Of a DNA stretch of 64,000 nt, positions 9,133 to 19,512 are shown piece by piece. The DNA lies in assembly GCA_019787685.1 (NCBI GenBank), contig JAHNUO010000011.1, positions 1,612,001-1,676,000 on the forward strand, written 5' to 3'. Origin of the DNA: Chiua virens. Lineage: Eukaryota; Basidiomycota; Agaricomycetes; Boletales; Boletaceae. Position numbers and translations under genes: made by a program. Positions within the stretch are counted from its first letter, which is position 1. Every line of letters begins with the position of its first letter. The notes under the pieces were generated by a model, which ran no database searches, was not told the origin of the DNA, and worked only from the letters and a program-made list of their open reading frames with translations.

Positions 9133-10317
9133 ATGGATTACCACACTGCACTCGGAATTGTAAACGACTCTTCTCGCACAAATGGAGATCGGCTCCAAGC
9201 CGCATTCGTCCTCGTTGCAGAACAAGCAAACCTTATCAGCGCCCTAGAGGGGCAACTCAATGCTTTACCAGTCATACCGCCCTCTACAGCAAGCTCCTCT
9301 AAAGTCGAAATCTTCGCTGACCCAGGGTCATATGACGGAGAAATGGCCAAATTCGAAGAATGGTGGGCCAAGATGAAAGGATGGCTCGAAGTAAACAACC
9401 TTGCCATTCCAAAGGGCTCATACAGGGCCGTGCAAGCCGTACTCTCACGGTTAAAAGGAAGGAAAGCGGCGCAATTCGCAGAAACGCGCTTAGCTAAAGG
9501 CTCCGCTCTCACATGGGCAACATTAGTACAGGACATCGAAGGGATGTTCCGACAAAACAACAAGGTCGATTGGGCTAGATCCCAATTAGAAAATCTAAAA
9601 CAAGGAACAATGAGAGTAGAGGACTATATTGTCCAATGGGAAGCTCTGTGGCTACAAGCACACATTGACCCTACCCATGCGATAAGACTCCTGGAGGCAA
9701 ACACTGCCCACTCCATCATCTATCAGATCTTCCGTGACGGGCACAGGGTAGACCCCTTCCATGCCATGTACATGGACCCCAAACACGCAGAATATGAACC
9801 TGACCGTGATCACGCGGTCATCACCTACCTTTCCTGGATCTGAACAGCGGGAAATGCCATGGAAGCGCTCAACTACGTGTGACCAGACCGCTATAAAAAG
9901 TATAAGGATCCCAATGCTATGGACATTGGCCAAGCCACTTACGCCGAAAGAGACGAAGATGGCTGGTTCACAGGAAAAGAAGTCAGAGCTTTTGGTCAAA
10001 AGAAAACCAATAACTCAAACAAATGCTACAACTGCGGCGGTGCAGGTCACAGAACCAATGAGTGCACCAAACCAAAAAACCAGTGCAGTGAATGCAAGTG
10101 GTATGGCGGATCCCATAAGACGCAATGTTCGCACAAAGTCCGCTCGACAAATAAGGAAGAGAAGAAGACCATATCTTCTACTTCCACCACTTCTCCATCT
10201 GTACCGGCTAAAGACCCCTTTGCCGCCATCTGAGGGATGTCCCCTGAGGAAGTACAAGCATACTACTTCGACATGTATGAAAACAAGAACGGAAAGGGAA
10301 AAGGCAAGGCGAACTGA
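9133..10317 (+). pseudogene. gag: Chromovirus Gag with three in-frame TGA codons
   Basis: The frame starts at ATG 9133 (MDYHTALGIVNDSSR) and runs to TGA 10315-10317. The capsid-like core includes KFEEWWAKMKGWLEV and LTWATLVQDIEGMFR. The nucleocapsid has a classical CX2CX4HX4C knuckle (CYNCGGAGHRTNEC, from 10024) followed by a second Cys/His cluster (CSECKWYGGSHKTQC). In-frame TGA codons lie at 9841, 9880 and 10231. Each could be an arginine CGA hit by C-to-T change, which is inference. Near the 3' end, G-GGA-AAA at 10296-10302 is a canonical -1 slippery heptamer leading into the Pol frame. With the three stops, full-length Gag and Gag-Pol would need readthrough or supply from another copy. 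Confidence 0.9.
10296..10302 (+). promoter_or_regulatory. -1 ribosomal frameshift site between gag and pol
   Basis: GGGAAAA in the gag frame (G GGA AAA) obeys the X XXY YYZ rule. The -1 frame is open from here through the whole of pol, and the gag stop follows 13 bases later. I did not establish a downstream pseudoknot. Confidence 0.6.
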
Positions 10318-13300
10318 GTAAACTGGGATCTCACGTTCGCACTACCCTTCCAAAATCATATGAAAACTCTATTTCACTAAACTTCGATTTCAAATACTCC
10401 GAAACACCTCCCTGGCAAGAGGATAAACTACCTAAATCACCAAAAACAACAGAAAACAAAAGCGTTGACAGCATCTCTGCGGAGCGTGGCGGACACGAGA
10501 GTTCCGTGCTTAATTCTGTCACAAAACAAATCCCCGATGGGTCTTTCATTAGATCTACATCGGTAGAAAAAGAAATAGTATTACCAATTTTGGTATCCCC
10601 AGTAAACCAAATTGGTTATGTTGGAGCAAAAGCGCTCTTAGATAGTGGAGCTAATGCGATCTTCATACACGAGGATTACGTCGCTAAGCACAACCTTCCC
10701 ACACATGCACTTCCTCACCCAATCCAAGTATTCAACGTGGATGGTACTAAGAACCAAGCAGGCTCAATAACTCACGCCACACAAATCTTGATCAATTACA
10801 AAGGTCACAGGGAAATAGTGGATGCCGAAATTACCAACCTTGGAAAGAATGATCTTATCCTTGGATTCACATGGTTAAAGCACCACAACCCCCATATTGA
10901 CTGGTCGACTGGAAACGTAACGATGAGAAGATGCCCAGAGTCATGCCATTCCCAGGATGAAGACGACTTCTTGGATTCCATTATTGCAGAAGAACTCAAA
11001 TATGCAAACTCTATCACGGAATCTCGTATTTTTACCGCAAACATGGAAACTCCACCTTCTCCTCCTAAGGAACGCACTCTTGAAGAGATGGTCCCACGAG
11101 AATATATGAAATATGCTAAAGTATTTGGAAAAACAGAATCTGAAAGAATACCATTACGCAAACCATGGGATCACAGCATTGACCTAAAAGAGTCTTTCGT
11201 TCCAAAGAAGGGTCGCTTAATACCCCTCTCTGTCACAGAACAAGAGGAGGTTTCCGCATTTATTGATGACCAATTAAAGAAAGGTTACATCAGACCCTCT
11301 AAGTCCGAACAAACATCTCCGGTCTTCTTCATCCCAAAGAAAGATGGAAAGAAGCGTATGGTCCAGGATTACCGATACCTAAATGAACATACAAGCAAAA
11401 ATAACTATCCCTTGCCGCTCATTTCGCAGCTTGTGGACAAATTAAAAGACGCTAAGCTATTTACAAAAATGGATCTCCGATGGGGATACAATAACGTACG
11501 CATCAAAGAAGGCGACAAATGGAAAGCAGCATTTGTCTGTCACTGCGGGTCTTTCGAACCCATCGTCATGTACTTCGGATTATGTAACTCACCAGCAACG
11601 TTTCAAACCATGATGAACGAAATCTTTGCCGACATGAATGGCGTCATTGTCGTCTATATCGATGACCTTATGATATTCACTAACACCGATGATTATGAAA
11701 CTCATGACAAAATCGTACTCGAAGTGCTTAAACGCCTCCAAGATAACGATCTTTACGTAAAACCAGAAAAATGCCACTTTCGCGTAAAAGAAGTAGACTT
11801 CCTCGGAATGATCGTGGGAACTGATGGAATAAAAATGGATAATGAGAAAACCAAAGCAGTCGCTGAATGGCCTACTCCCACATCAGTCAAACACATCAGA
11901 AGTTTCCTCGGACTTGCCAACTTCTATCGCAGATTCATTAAAGATTATGGAAAAATAGCACGACCTTTACATGACCTTACTAAAAAGGATCAGAAATTTG
12001 AATGGACCTTCGCTTGTGATGAAGTATTCACTAGGCTTAAAAAGGCATTTACGACAGCCCCTATCCTTGCTTATCCGGATCAGAATGCCAAATATCGCTT
12101 AGAATGCGATTCATCGGATTTTGCAACAGGAGCAGTTCTATCTTTAGAAAAAGAAGGACTTTGGCACCCTGTCGCTTATAATAGCCACTCTATGACCCCA
12201 GAAGAACGGAACTACCCAATAGCCGATAAAGAAATGCTCTCGGTTATCCGATCTCTAGAACTATGGCGCCACTATCTTGAGGGTGCAAAACATGAATTTG
12301 AAATATGGAATGACCACCAGAACCTTACGTGGTTTATGACACGCCAAGACCTTAACAGAAGACAAGCGAGATGGGCCCAATATCTCTCACGCTTTAACTT
12401 CACTTGGCACCACAAGGCTGGAGTCACTATGGGAAAAGCAGATGCTCTTAGCAGACGAGAAGATCACATGATCGGAATTGAAGATGATAACAAAGGAATC
12501 CTTCTCATGGATCCATCTAAGATCAGATCAGCCGTCACTCTCCTTTACAATGGTGATCAATTCTTATCTGACGTACAACATGAAACTATGAAACTATCAC
12601 CTAATGCCATGAAACATCTACTTTCTATTGGATACAAAGTTGAGGATGCCTTCCTTAGAAAGGGGGATAGGATCTTCATTCCCGACGCTTTACGCACAAA
12701 ATCTATAACTATGTTTCATGACACACCGGAAGCAGGACATCCCAGTTATGACAAAACCCTAGAACTTCTCTCTCGAACCTACATTTGGCCTCGAATGAAC
12801 GAAGAAGTCAAAAATTATGTCTCACATTGTGAAAGATGCGCTCGATTCAAGGGTTCTAATCAGAAAACAGCAGGACTCCTGCAACCCTTAGAAACACCGT
12901 CATTACCATGGGAAGATATCTCAGCAGATTTCATTACAGATCTCCCACTTTCACACTCCTATGATTCCATTCTCACAGTTGTGGACCACTTCTCTAAAGA
13001 AGTCGAATTCATTCCCTGCCACAAAACGTGTACATCTATGGATCTCGCTAAATTATATCTCTCACACATATGGAAACATCATGGCCTCCCTAAAACCATC
13101 ATATCGGATAGAGGACCACAATTTGCTTCCCAACTTATGAAAGATATATGCTCAGGGTTAAAGATAACACCCAAATTAAGCACTGCACATCATCCACAAA
13201 CAGATGGACAATCGGAACAAATGAACAGAGAAGTGCAGCAATATCTTCGCATGTTCTGTGCAGAGAAAGATAACACATGGGCCGATTGGCTCCCTCTCAC

Positions 13301-14159
13301 ACAATTCTCATACAACAGCAAGAAACACACTGCCACCAAATTCTCTCCGTTCGAAATCACACATTCCTACGTCCCTAGGATGGGAATTATGCCACATACT
13401 ATGAAAAACCCAGCTGCTCAAAATTTCATTACGGATTTCTCTGAAATTCTAGAGCAAACCAAATCTAATATAGATAAAGCTGCAGAAAATATGAAAAACA
13501 TCGCTGATAAATCGAGATCAGAACCACCTCATTATGCCGTTGGTGATAAAGTCTGGCTCTCGACAGCAAACCTAAAAATAAAACAACATCCAAAATTTAC
13601 GGATAAATGGATTGGACCATATGACATAATCTCCATGCACGGTCCGAATGCTCTAAAGCTTCGACTCCCACGCACTATGCGAATACACCCAGTCGTAAAT
13701 ATCTCTCAGGTCAAACCTTATAAGGAACACCTCCCAGAACAGCCGGTTTACAAACCGCGACCTGTCGTAATCGGAGATGACCGAGAAGAAGAATTTGAAG
13801 CAGATTATATTGTCGATTCCCGAATGAAAGGACGACACTTAGAATATCTCATACACTGGAAAGGTTATGACAATGACGAAAGAACTTGGGAACCATTAAA
13901 GAATCTGAAGAATGTGCCAGATCTCATATCTGACTTCCACAAAGCACATCCAGATGCCCCAAGAAAACTAAAAGTCACACAAACCGAATTCAACTCTATG
14001 TTCCGAACTTATGACGATAAAACCAAAAACGAAGATGAGGATGGTCTCCATCGTCTCAATTATGAAACAGATCATTCGGAGTCTGATCATCAGAAGGGGG
14101 ATAGTGTTACGATATCAACTTTTCCTCACTTCACAACTCCAACATTCGATCTATTCTAA
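10296..14159 (+). CDS. pol: Chromovirus Pol: protease, RT, RNase H, integrase, chromodomain
   Basis: One uninterrupted frame is entered from gag by -1 frameshift. Numbering residues from the GTG at 10506, protease DSGA is at 46-49, RT YIDD at 384-387, and the RNase H catalytic DSSD region near 535. The integrase zinc motif is H738, H745, C775, C778. The DDE triad is D808, D868 and E904, with exactly 35 residues between the last two. A chromodomain follows at about 1098-1150 (YLIHWKGYDNDERTWEP), which in chromoviruses targets insertion to marked chromatin. The stop lies 55 bases inside the 3' LTR. All signature residues are present, so Pol looks functional. Its expression depends on Gag translation, which three TGA codons block. 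Confidence 0.96.
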   Translation, partial: GKRQGELSKLGSHVRTTLPKSYENSISLNFDFKYSETPPWQEDKLPKSPKTTENKSVDSISAERGGHESSVLNSVTKQIPDGSFIRSTSVEKEIVLPILVSPVNQIGYVGAKALLDSGANAIFIHEDYVAKHNLPTHALPHPIQVFNVDGTKNQAGSITHATQILINYKGHREIVDAEITNLGKNDLILGFTWLKHHNPHIDWSTGNVTMRRCPESCHSQDEDDFLDSIIAEELKYANSITESRIFTANMETPPSPPKERTLEEMVPREYMKYAKVFGKTESERIPLRKPWDHSIDLKESFVPKKGRLIPLSVTEQEEVSAFIDDQLKKGYIRPSKSEQTSPVFFIPKKDGKKRMVQDYRYLNEHTSKNNYPLPLISQLVDKLKDAKLFTKMDLRWGYNNVRIKEGDKWKAAFVCHCGSFEPIVMYFGLCNSPATFQTMMNEIFADMNGVIVVYIDDLMIFTNTDDYETHDKIVLEVLKRLQDNDLYVKPEKCHFRVKEVDFLGMIVGTDGIKMDNEKTKAVAEWPTPTSVKHIRSFLGLANFYRRFIKDYGKIARPLHDLTKKDQKFEWTFACDEVFTRLKKAFTTAPILAYPDQNAKYRLECDSSDFATGAVLSLEKEGLWHPVAYNSHSMTPEERNYPIADKEMLSVIRSLELWRHYLEGAKHEFEIWNDHQNLTWFMTRQDLNRRQARWAQYLSRFNFTWHHKAGVTMGKADALSRREDHMIGIEDDNKGILLMDPSKIRSAVTLLYNGDQFLSDVQHETMKLSPNAMKHLLSIGYKVEDAFLRKGDRIFIPDALRTKSITMFHDTPEAGHPSYDKTLELLSRTYIWPRMNEEVKNYVSHCERCARFKGSNQKTAGLLQPLETPSLPWEDISADFITDLPLSHSYDSILTVVDHFSKEVEFIPCHKTCTSMDLAKLYLSHIWKHHGLPKTIISDRGPQFASQLMKDICSGLKITPKLSTAHHPQTDGQSEQMNREVQQYLRMFCAEKDNTWADWLPLTQFSYNSKKHTATKFSPFEITHSYVPRMGIMPHTMKNPAAQNFITDFSEILEQTKSNIDKAAENMKNIADKSRSEPPHYAVGDKVWLSTANLKIKQHPKFTDKWIGPYDIISMHGPNALKLRLPRTMRIHPVVNISQVKPYKEHLPEQPVYKPRPVVIGDDREEEFEADYIVDSRMKGRHLEYLIHWKGYDNDERTWEPLKNLKNVPDLISDFHKAHPDAPRKLKVTQTEFNSMFRTYDDKTKNEDEDGLHRLNYETDHSESDHQKGDSVTISTFPHFTTPTFDLF

Positions 14160-14535
14160 AGATACATGCCTCATGTCAAGGCTGTCCAAAGGATCATATC
14201 CGATTGGCTGCCACAATAACACAGCATCCATCAACACATGCCCTTATCTTTTCATTTCCCTTATCACTGACTCATCATTAGCAGTGCAAGGCTATGCTCT
14301 TATCTATGACTCATACCGATTCACACCTTATCATCCAATAGGATACATTATGCTTATCTACATAGTTCATACTCAGATTAGAACTCCGATATCCATGTAG
14401 TATATAAACCCCATGAATCTAAGCCAGAGAGCTCTAACAAAGTTCTCTTGGAGTTTTCACCTCTTCACTGGACTGAACCCCCTCTTCACCACACCACTAC
14501 AACTTTAACAGTCTAGGTTGTTCTAGGTTGTTTCA
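14105..14535 (+). repeat. 3' LTR of the chromovirus
   Basis: 431 bp, one difference from 7637-8067. It supplies the last 17 codons and the stop of pol. It is followed directly by the duplicated target CTCAG. Confidence 0.95.
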
Positions 14536-14821
14536 CTCAGACTTGTCCTAAGTAAGGATAATAATAATAAAAGAAGGTTTTCGTACGGTATAAAGTTTGA
14601 GAGGCACCTGAATGTCCCTGCAAGGGCTGTGTGACATGGTCTAGCCAATGCTAAGTACGAATAAGGAGCATCAAAAATAAAATAAAAGAGTCTGAGGCAA
14701 AACAGGCACGGATACAGCAATCCGGATGAGTTTGCACAAGCAGACAGCTCAGGATTGGGATCAGGTGATGACAGGGTGTGGAAACATGCTATGCGAGCAC
14801 AGGGAATACCTATTCCCTACA
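14536..14821 (-). repeat. 5' LTR of the minus-strand element, outer fragment
   Basis: The first five bases are the CTCAG target copy. The rest matches 3741-4016 and completes the LTR begun at 7300-7636, ending 'attccctaca'. Confidence 0.85.
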
Positions 14822-15055
14822 CCGGACCAAGACCGAGTTGGACCGGTTAGTGAATCTTGGTTGCAACCGGTCTTAGACTGGTCTTGGTTGCAGTCCTGAC
14901 AATTCTGACATTTCAATAGACCAACAGAAGACCGGTTGCAACTGGTCTTCTGTCAGGGACCATCCAAGCTCGAACTACTACAAGTACACAACATAAATAG
15001 AGCCAGACATTGTGATCATGAAGAACACTAAATAATCTCACCAACCCCACCACCA

Positions 15056-18000
15056 TCACAGCTGGGCAGACTCAGCAAGTTCTTGGTCATACTCATAGAG
15101 CTCCTCAAACTCCCGAAGATTCAATTCCAAACTCAACACATCTTGTGAGTTCCTTGCTGCATGATCTATAATTGACAGACGCCAAGCGTGCTTCAATACT
15201 TGAAGTTCTTCAAAGCGTACCACACCTAATCGGGGCCGGCAACTGGTTGCAATTTCAGCACCTGCTGAAAATGATTGTTCACAAGGGACCGACAATGCTG
15301 GGATCACAAGAACGTCATGAGCAATCCAAGCCAGTGTTGGAAATAGCTGTGAATGTCTCTGAATATGATTTGAGATGTGTGAATAAGCAACAGATGTGAT
15401 AAAACCACTCACTGACCACCAGGCAAGGACATCAATGTCCTTTGACACATTCTCAGTCACCTCACCAAGATACCGGCACAATTCGGCAGCCCAACCAAAA
15501 TTGCTTGAGTTGTGATTGGCATGTTGGATCAGCATATGGCGGTGTTGATCGAATTCTGACTCAAGTGTGTCAGCTGATGGCTGGCAGGTTGAGATTGGGG
15601 GCCATGTTGGGGGTCAATGCACTGTCGCAGACTCGGCTTCAAGGTCTTCCCAGTAGTGCTGCATGGTGGCCTTGACAACCTTCAGAGCCTTGTCATGCCA
15701 GTTCTTGGCATGCTTGCTACCTGCAGCAATTTCTTTGGCTTGCTCAGCAGCGCCACCCCAAGCCATCTTGATGTAGTCCAGTTTGTAGTATGGATGTAAT
15801 ACTACAAGCATCATTAGTTCTAGTCTGAATAAATGAAATTGTGACTCACCAAGTGCCAGGACATAAACTGGCTTGTTGTCGAGGTGGTTGTAGTACTTGT
15901 TGATCTTGTTGAGGCCATCTTGGATTGCAGCATGAAAAAGAAGGAATTTCCCGCTCTTCTGTTTTTTTTCCCATGCCGTCTGGAGCTCCTCAAGGATGGG
16001 GATGGCTTGCCACAACATTGAGCATTGTTTATCTGGAAAACATTGTTGTATTTTGTTTGCATCCTAGATATGTGATGTTAGATAGATAGTAAAGTAGATC
16101 AGTGTACTCACAGTGACAATCCTCCTTGCATCATTGACACATTCCCAGTCCAATGGCTTGAGTGAGAACACTTTCCAGGGAATTCGTTTGTGAACACAAC
16201 CATCCTGGTGAACAGTTGTGATGGGTCCGTATAATTCATCGGCTAAGTTGATGAAGAGATTGATGGCCTTGAGAATTTGCATGAGCAAGAGCACAGGTTT
16301 CCGAGTCCACAGTAACAATGTACCTGGTGTAATGCATATGATTGACCCAGCATTCCATCGGCTGTCCCCCATCTAACGTTGCTGTGCAGGGGAATAGAGA
16401 GTATGGGATCAATACTGCATTTCTTTTGAAGGGTTTTGAAGTACTCGATGTGCTGGCCAGAGCACTGAATCTATGAACAGAGATATTGTAAGTGACAAAT
16501 GAAATGAGCAGACATGACATACCTTGATTGCAAGAGTGCGAATTGTAGCGACTATGTCGAGGAAGTTGTCCAAGATGCAATTGCTATCGAGGCTGGGGTT
16601 GAACTCCCAAATCGTGGTGGTCGTCTCAACTGCTGAGATCTTTGTGATGTGGGACATGAATGCTGTGACGGCAAGGTTGATGACATGAGCAAGGCAGGGT
16701 AGGTGGTGTTGAAAAGAGTTGAAGGAGAAAACTTGATGAGCTTGCAGGAGGCGTTCCACAGTATCGCAGGTAGTGTTGTTATTGCTGGTGTTGTCAGCAG
16801 TGATGCAGAAGAGCTAGCAGATGTAATTAGTAGTGATCAATGACAGACAAACTGTGTCAGACATACCTTTGATGATGCAGGCATGACAATCCCTGCCTGC
16901 TCACACAGCCCCACAAAATATTTCCCAAGATTATCTCCTGTGTGCTGACCTGAGATCCCTTGGAATGCAATGACTTGAGACTTGAGAATCTAGCTCTTGA
17001 ACAGCTCTTGGACTTGGATCCAATGAGCAGTTATCCTGAAGAAAGCGGCCTTGGTGTGGTCAGTGGACTACAGATCCATAGTAGTCGAGACTTTCCCTGC
17101 ATGGGGAGACTGGTAACTAGGTAAGCACATTGAAAACAGCAAAAAAGAAAATAGTAAAACATACCTGAATATTTGTTGTGAGTTGCTTGAGGAAGTTGAC
17201 AAATGCATTGTGAATAGATATGTGGATATCCTGGGGGCTTGGCAAATCGGATTTTGTGGCTATGGGCTGCATGGCCACTAGACAGTTTCAGAACGCCATG
17301 TTACTGGCTATAGATATAGGCTGGGCAACATACGGTAAGTGAGTCTTTGCCAACCACTGTTGTTTCTGCTTCCACTCACTTGGTTGTTGCAAACAACAAA
17401 CTCCACAACAGCCTTCAATATGTCGTCTTGTGAGAATGCCCTTGGTCCAGGGCCCTGTTCGACCATCCCGTCCAAGTTCATCTGTGCTGGCGCCATCTTC
17501 TTCCTCTGAGCCAGCACTGCTCTTGGCACAGCATGGTGATTCTCTGCAATCCCTGAGGCCACACAACACTCTTGGTAAAGTTCATAGTGCCTTCGAATGT
17601 GCTGACAACATGACAAATTTCCACCACGGTGGAATGCTTTGTGTTCACCATGTTTGCGGACAAACACTTGATCAGCTCTTTCTTATGGTGAGTCTCTGAT
17701 CCCTGACACATTGAAATTGACATTGGATTACCTGCAGACAAGACACCATCTTCCTTGGACAACATATTTCCCCTTTGAGCTCGTTACCTCGATGTTTACA
17801 CAGTCCAAGAAGATGGTGAGTAAATCTTTTGTACTCCACTTCTTTGACATTGCCACTGGCTCTATTTCTCCTTGATGCTCACTGTCGAGATCTTCTGATT
17901 CAGACTACCCACTGACATCAAATCAGACCACAGGTACAACAAACATTGACACACCACTGAATGCATGCCGGTCTTCCCCTTCTGCTTGTAGTTTGTTTTT

Positions 18001-18359
18001 TCGGTTGTCTTGTTCCCACTATCTTTGTCGGACCTGTCACTGGTGGTATTATCTGGCATGACAACCTTCTCAATTCCCTTTGAAGATATGTCGATCTCCT
18101 CAATGGAACTCAAGCTCTCCTGACACTGCTGTTTTCTCTTTTGGCCACATTTCTGGTGTTGTGTCACAGTCAAGGTGTGTGGTCCCTTGGTTTGTTCTGT
18201 TTCATTCTCTGACTCACTGCCATAGTGATAGGATTTGGTCTGCTGTGTTTTCTGGGACTGAGCAGACTTGGCCTTGGCAGGTTGGACTCGTTGGCTTTTG
18301 TATTCGTGTGCTTTGTTTGTCACTATTTGAGGACGAGAAGATTTTCGAGTAGTTGACAT
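15056..18359 (-). pseudogene. hAT-family transposase
   Basis: Minus-strand exons start at MSTTRKSSRPQIV (18359). A BED-like zinc-finger region follows (17667-17560; NLSCCQHIRRHYELYQ), then FSQDDILKAVVEFVVC. The central part includes CLAHVINLAV (near 16690) and a GDSRWN motif (near 16370). The C-terminal hAT dimerisation domain (15535-15056) has FPTLAWIAHDVLVIPALSVP and LQVLKHAW. These define hAT. The inter-exon gaps are consistent with short introns, but I did not fix every junction. Two codons expected to be Trp are TAG (minus-strand reading of 17068-17070 in DL*STDHTKAAFF, and 16990-16992), so this copy is inactive. It lies inside hAT ends at 3349 and 18605. Confidence 0.8.
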
Positions 18360-19339
18360 GCTTTGTAGTAAGGGAAAAAAATAAGAGAAATGAGGGATTT
18401 ATTCTATTCAACATGAGGTTTCTGCATGCTGGAGTACCTAAGACCGGTCAGAACTGGTTGCAACTGACCTGTGCAACTGAGGCTGACTGGTCCTAAGTGG
18501 TCTGGTCTGGTTGCAAGGAGAAAGCCAAAATGTAGGGACCAGTCCTGGTCCTGGTCTTTCCAACAAAGGGAAAAAAACTGGACCAGACTGGACCTGTAAA
18601 CACTATGCAGGTAAGAGGCTTGCCCAACATGTATTCATGACTGTGCTGATATGATTTGTTTAGTAACATCCAACAGTGTGGGCCTGCTCTCCAATGGGTG
18701 ATCAATCACTTGGGTGAGAAGATGGGTTGGAAGTTCACCATCTTGCTGGGAGGTCCAGATCCCCTAGTCCCTCAAGGGGGGAACATCATTACAATGTGAG
18801 TCATAGTTCACACTAGACAATTTGACTTACTGATGCAAAATCATAGTCTACATACTGGACAAATGAAGGAAGGGTTAGACTTTGCTGAGGTCTATCCTAA
18901 GTTTGACAGTGAAGTCGTGGATGTGTTCAGCGAATTCCTGGGGCATGCATGTGCAGGTAAGTTTACACAACAATTCTCATAACCAAGTCTTACTAATGAT
19001 ATGAATTGATAGTGACTGCCAAGGTATTGTCAACAGAGGATAAGGGTCCTGATGAACATGAAGGAAATCAAACATCAGATGAGCCAGATGGGAACAACAA
19101 CACAGACTTGGGTGAGGGCAGTGATGAGACAGTTGGCAGTGTAGACAACAGTGACACAGATGCAGATGTCAGTAATGCCAACACCAATGACAGTGACTCC
19201 AAGTTGGATGTGGATAATGATGCGAATGGTGTGACAGACATCGACACAGGTAAGGAAGATGTTGAGATATGGAACGGCCAATATTTATATTCCTTTCCCC
19301 ACATCAGGCACCACAGCATCCCTTTCAAATGCTGCAATA

Positions 19340-19512
19340 TTCACTATGTCAGACCTTGCAACACCGAGCCCATCTCATCATGCAACTCCTACCAGCTCTC
19401 ACCTTGCAACACCGCCAACACCTAATCTTGCAACACTGCTGACATCTAATCTTGCAACACCACTGACATCTAACCTTGCAACACCACCAATGTCTAATCT
19501 TGCAACCCTTGC
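19340..19512 (+). repeat. Coding minisatellite, LATP-type repeats
   Basis: Six or so 30-33-bp units of the form 'cttgcaacaccactgacat' encode SNLATPLT-like repeats within exon 6 of the split gene. The units keep the reading frame. Protein-level repeats explain them, so this is not a CRISPR array. Confidence 0.85.

Larger units (their letters stand above)
7637..14535 (+). mobile_element. Young Ty3/Gypsy chromovirus, Tf1/sushi-like
   Basis: This 6,899-bp element has 431-bp LTRs differing at a single base (G near 7991, A near 14459). It has a perfect 5-bp target duplication CTCAG (7632-7636, 14536-14540) and a polypurine tract AGAAGGGGGATAG just before the 3' LTR. It encodes two leader ORFs, Gag with zinc knuckles, and Pol with protease, reverse transcriptase, RNase H, integrase and chromodomain. 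It has no tRNA-type PBS after the 5' LTR. Instead an 11-nt stretch there is complementary to the predicted mRNA 5' end. One LTR difference marks a recent insertion. Confidence 0.97.
3402..14821 (-). mobile_element. Non-autonomous LTR retroelement on the minus strand, split by a chromovirus
   Basis: Two ~615-bp LTRs (3402-4016, and 7300-7636 plus 14541-14821) flank a 3.3-kb interior. Read on the minus strand the LTRs run TGTAGGG...CCTTCA. The 4-bp CCGG (5-bp ACCGG if the terminal A is shared) lies on both outer sides at 3397-3401 and 14821-14825. The interior codes only for a Gag-like protein and has no protease, reverse transcriptase or integrase, so the element would depend on another for movement. 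The two LTRs differ at many positions, so this is older than the element inserted in it. Confidence 0.8.
3349..18605 (-). mobile_element. hAT DNA transposon, interrupted by an LTR element
   Basis: The left terminus TAGTGTTTGCAGGTC (3349-3363) is matched by the inverted right terminus TAGTGTTTACAGGTC ending at 18605. Both ends continue into subterminal GGTCTGGTC / GACC motifs. With the inserted LTR element removed, the unit is about 3.8 kb and encodes a minus-strand hAT transposase (15056-18359). No 8-bp target duplication is visible (left flank cacatcat, right flank tgcaggta). The host reading frame closes exactly when the unit is removed, which is odd for hAT. Confidence 0.65.

Noticed and set aside
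14011..14400. 129-codon ORF across the 3' LTR, and its 5' counterpart at 7636-7932
   Set aside because: Both lie in the identical LTRs and overlap the end of pol in another frame; they are shadows.
19340..19512. Possible CRISPR array (repeated cttgcaacacc units)
   Set aside because: The units are contiguous, with no unique spacers, and encode an in-frame protein repeat. This is a eukaryotic genome.
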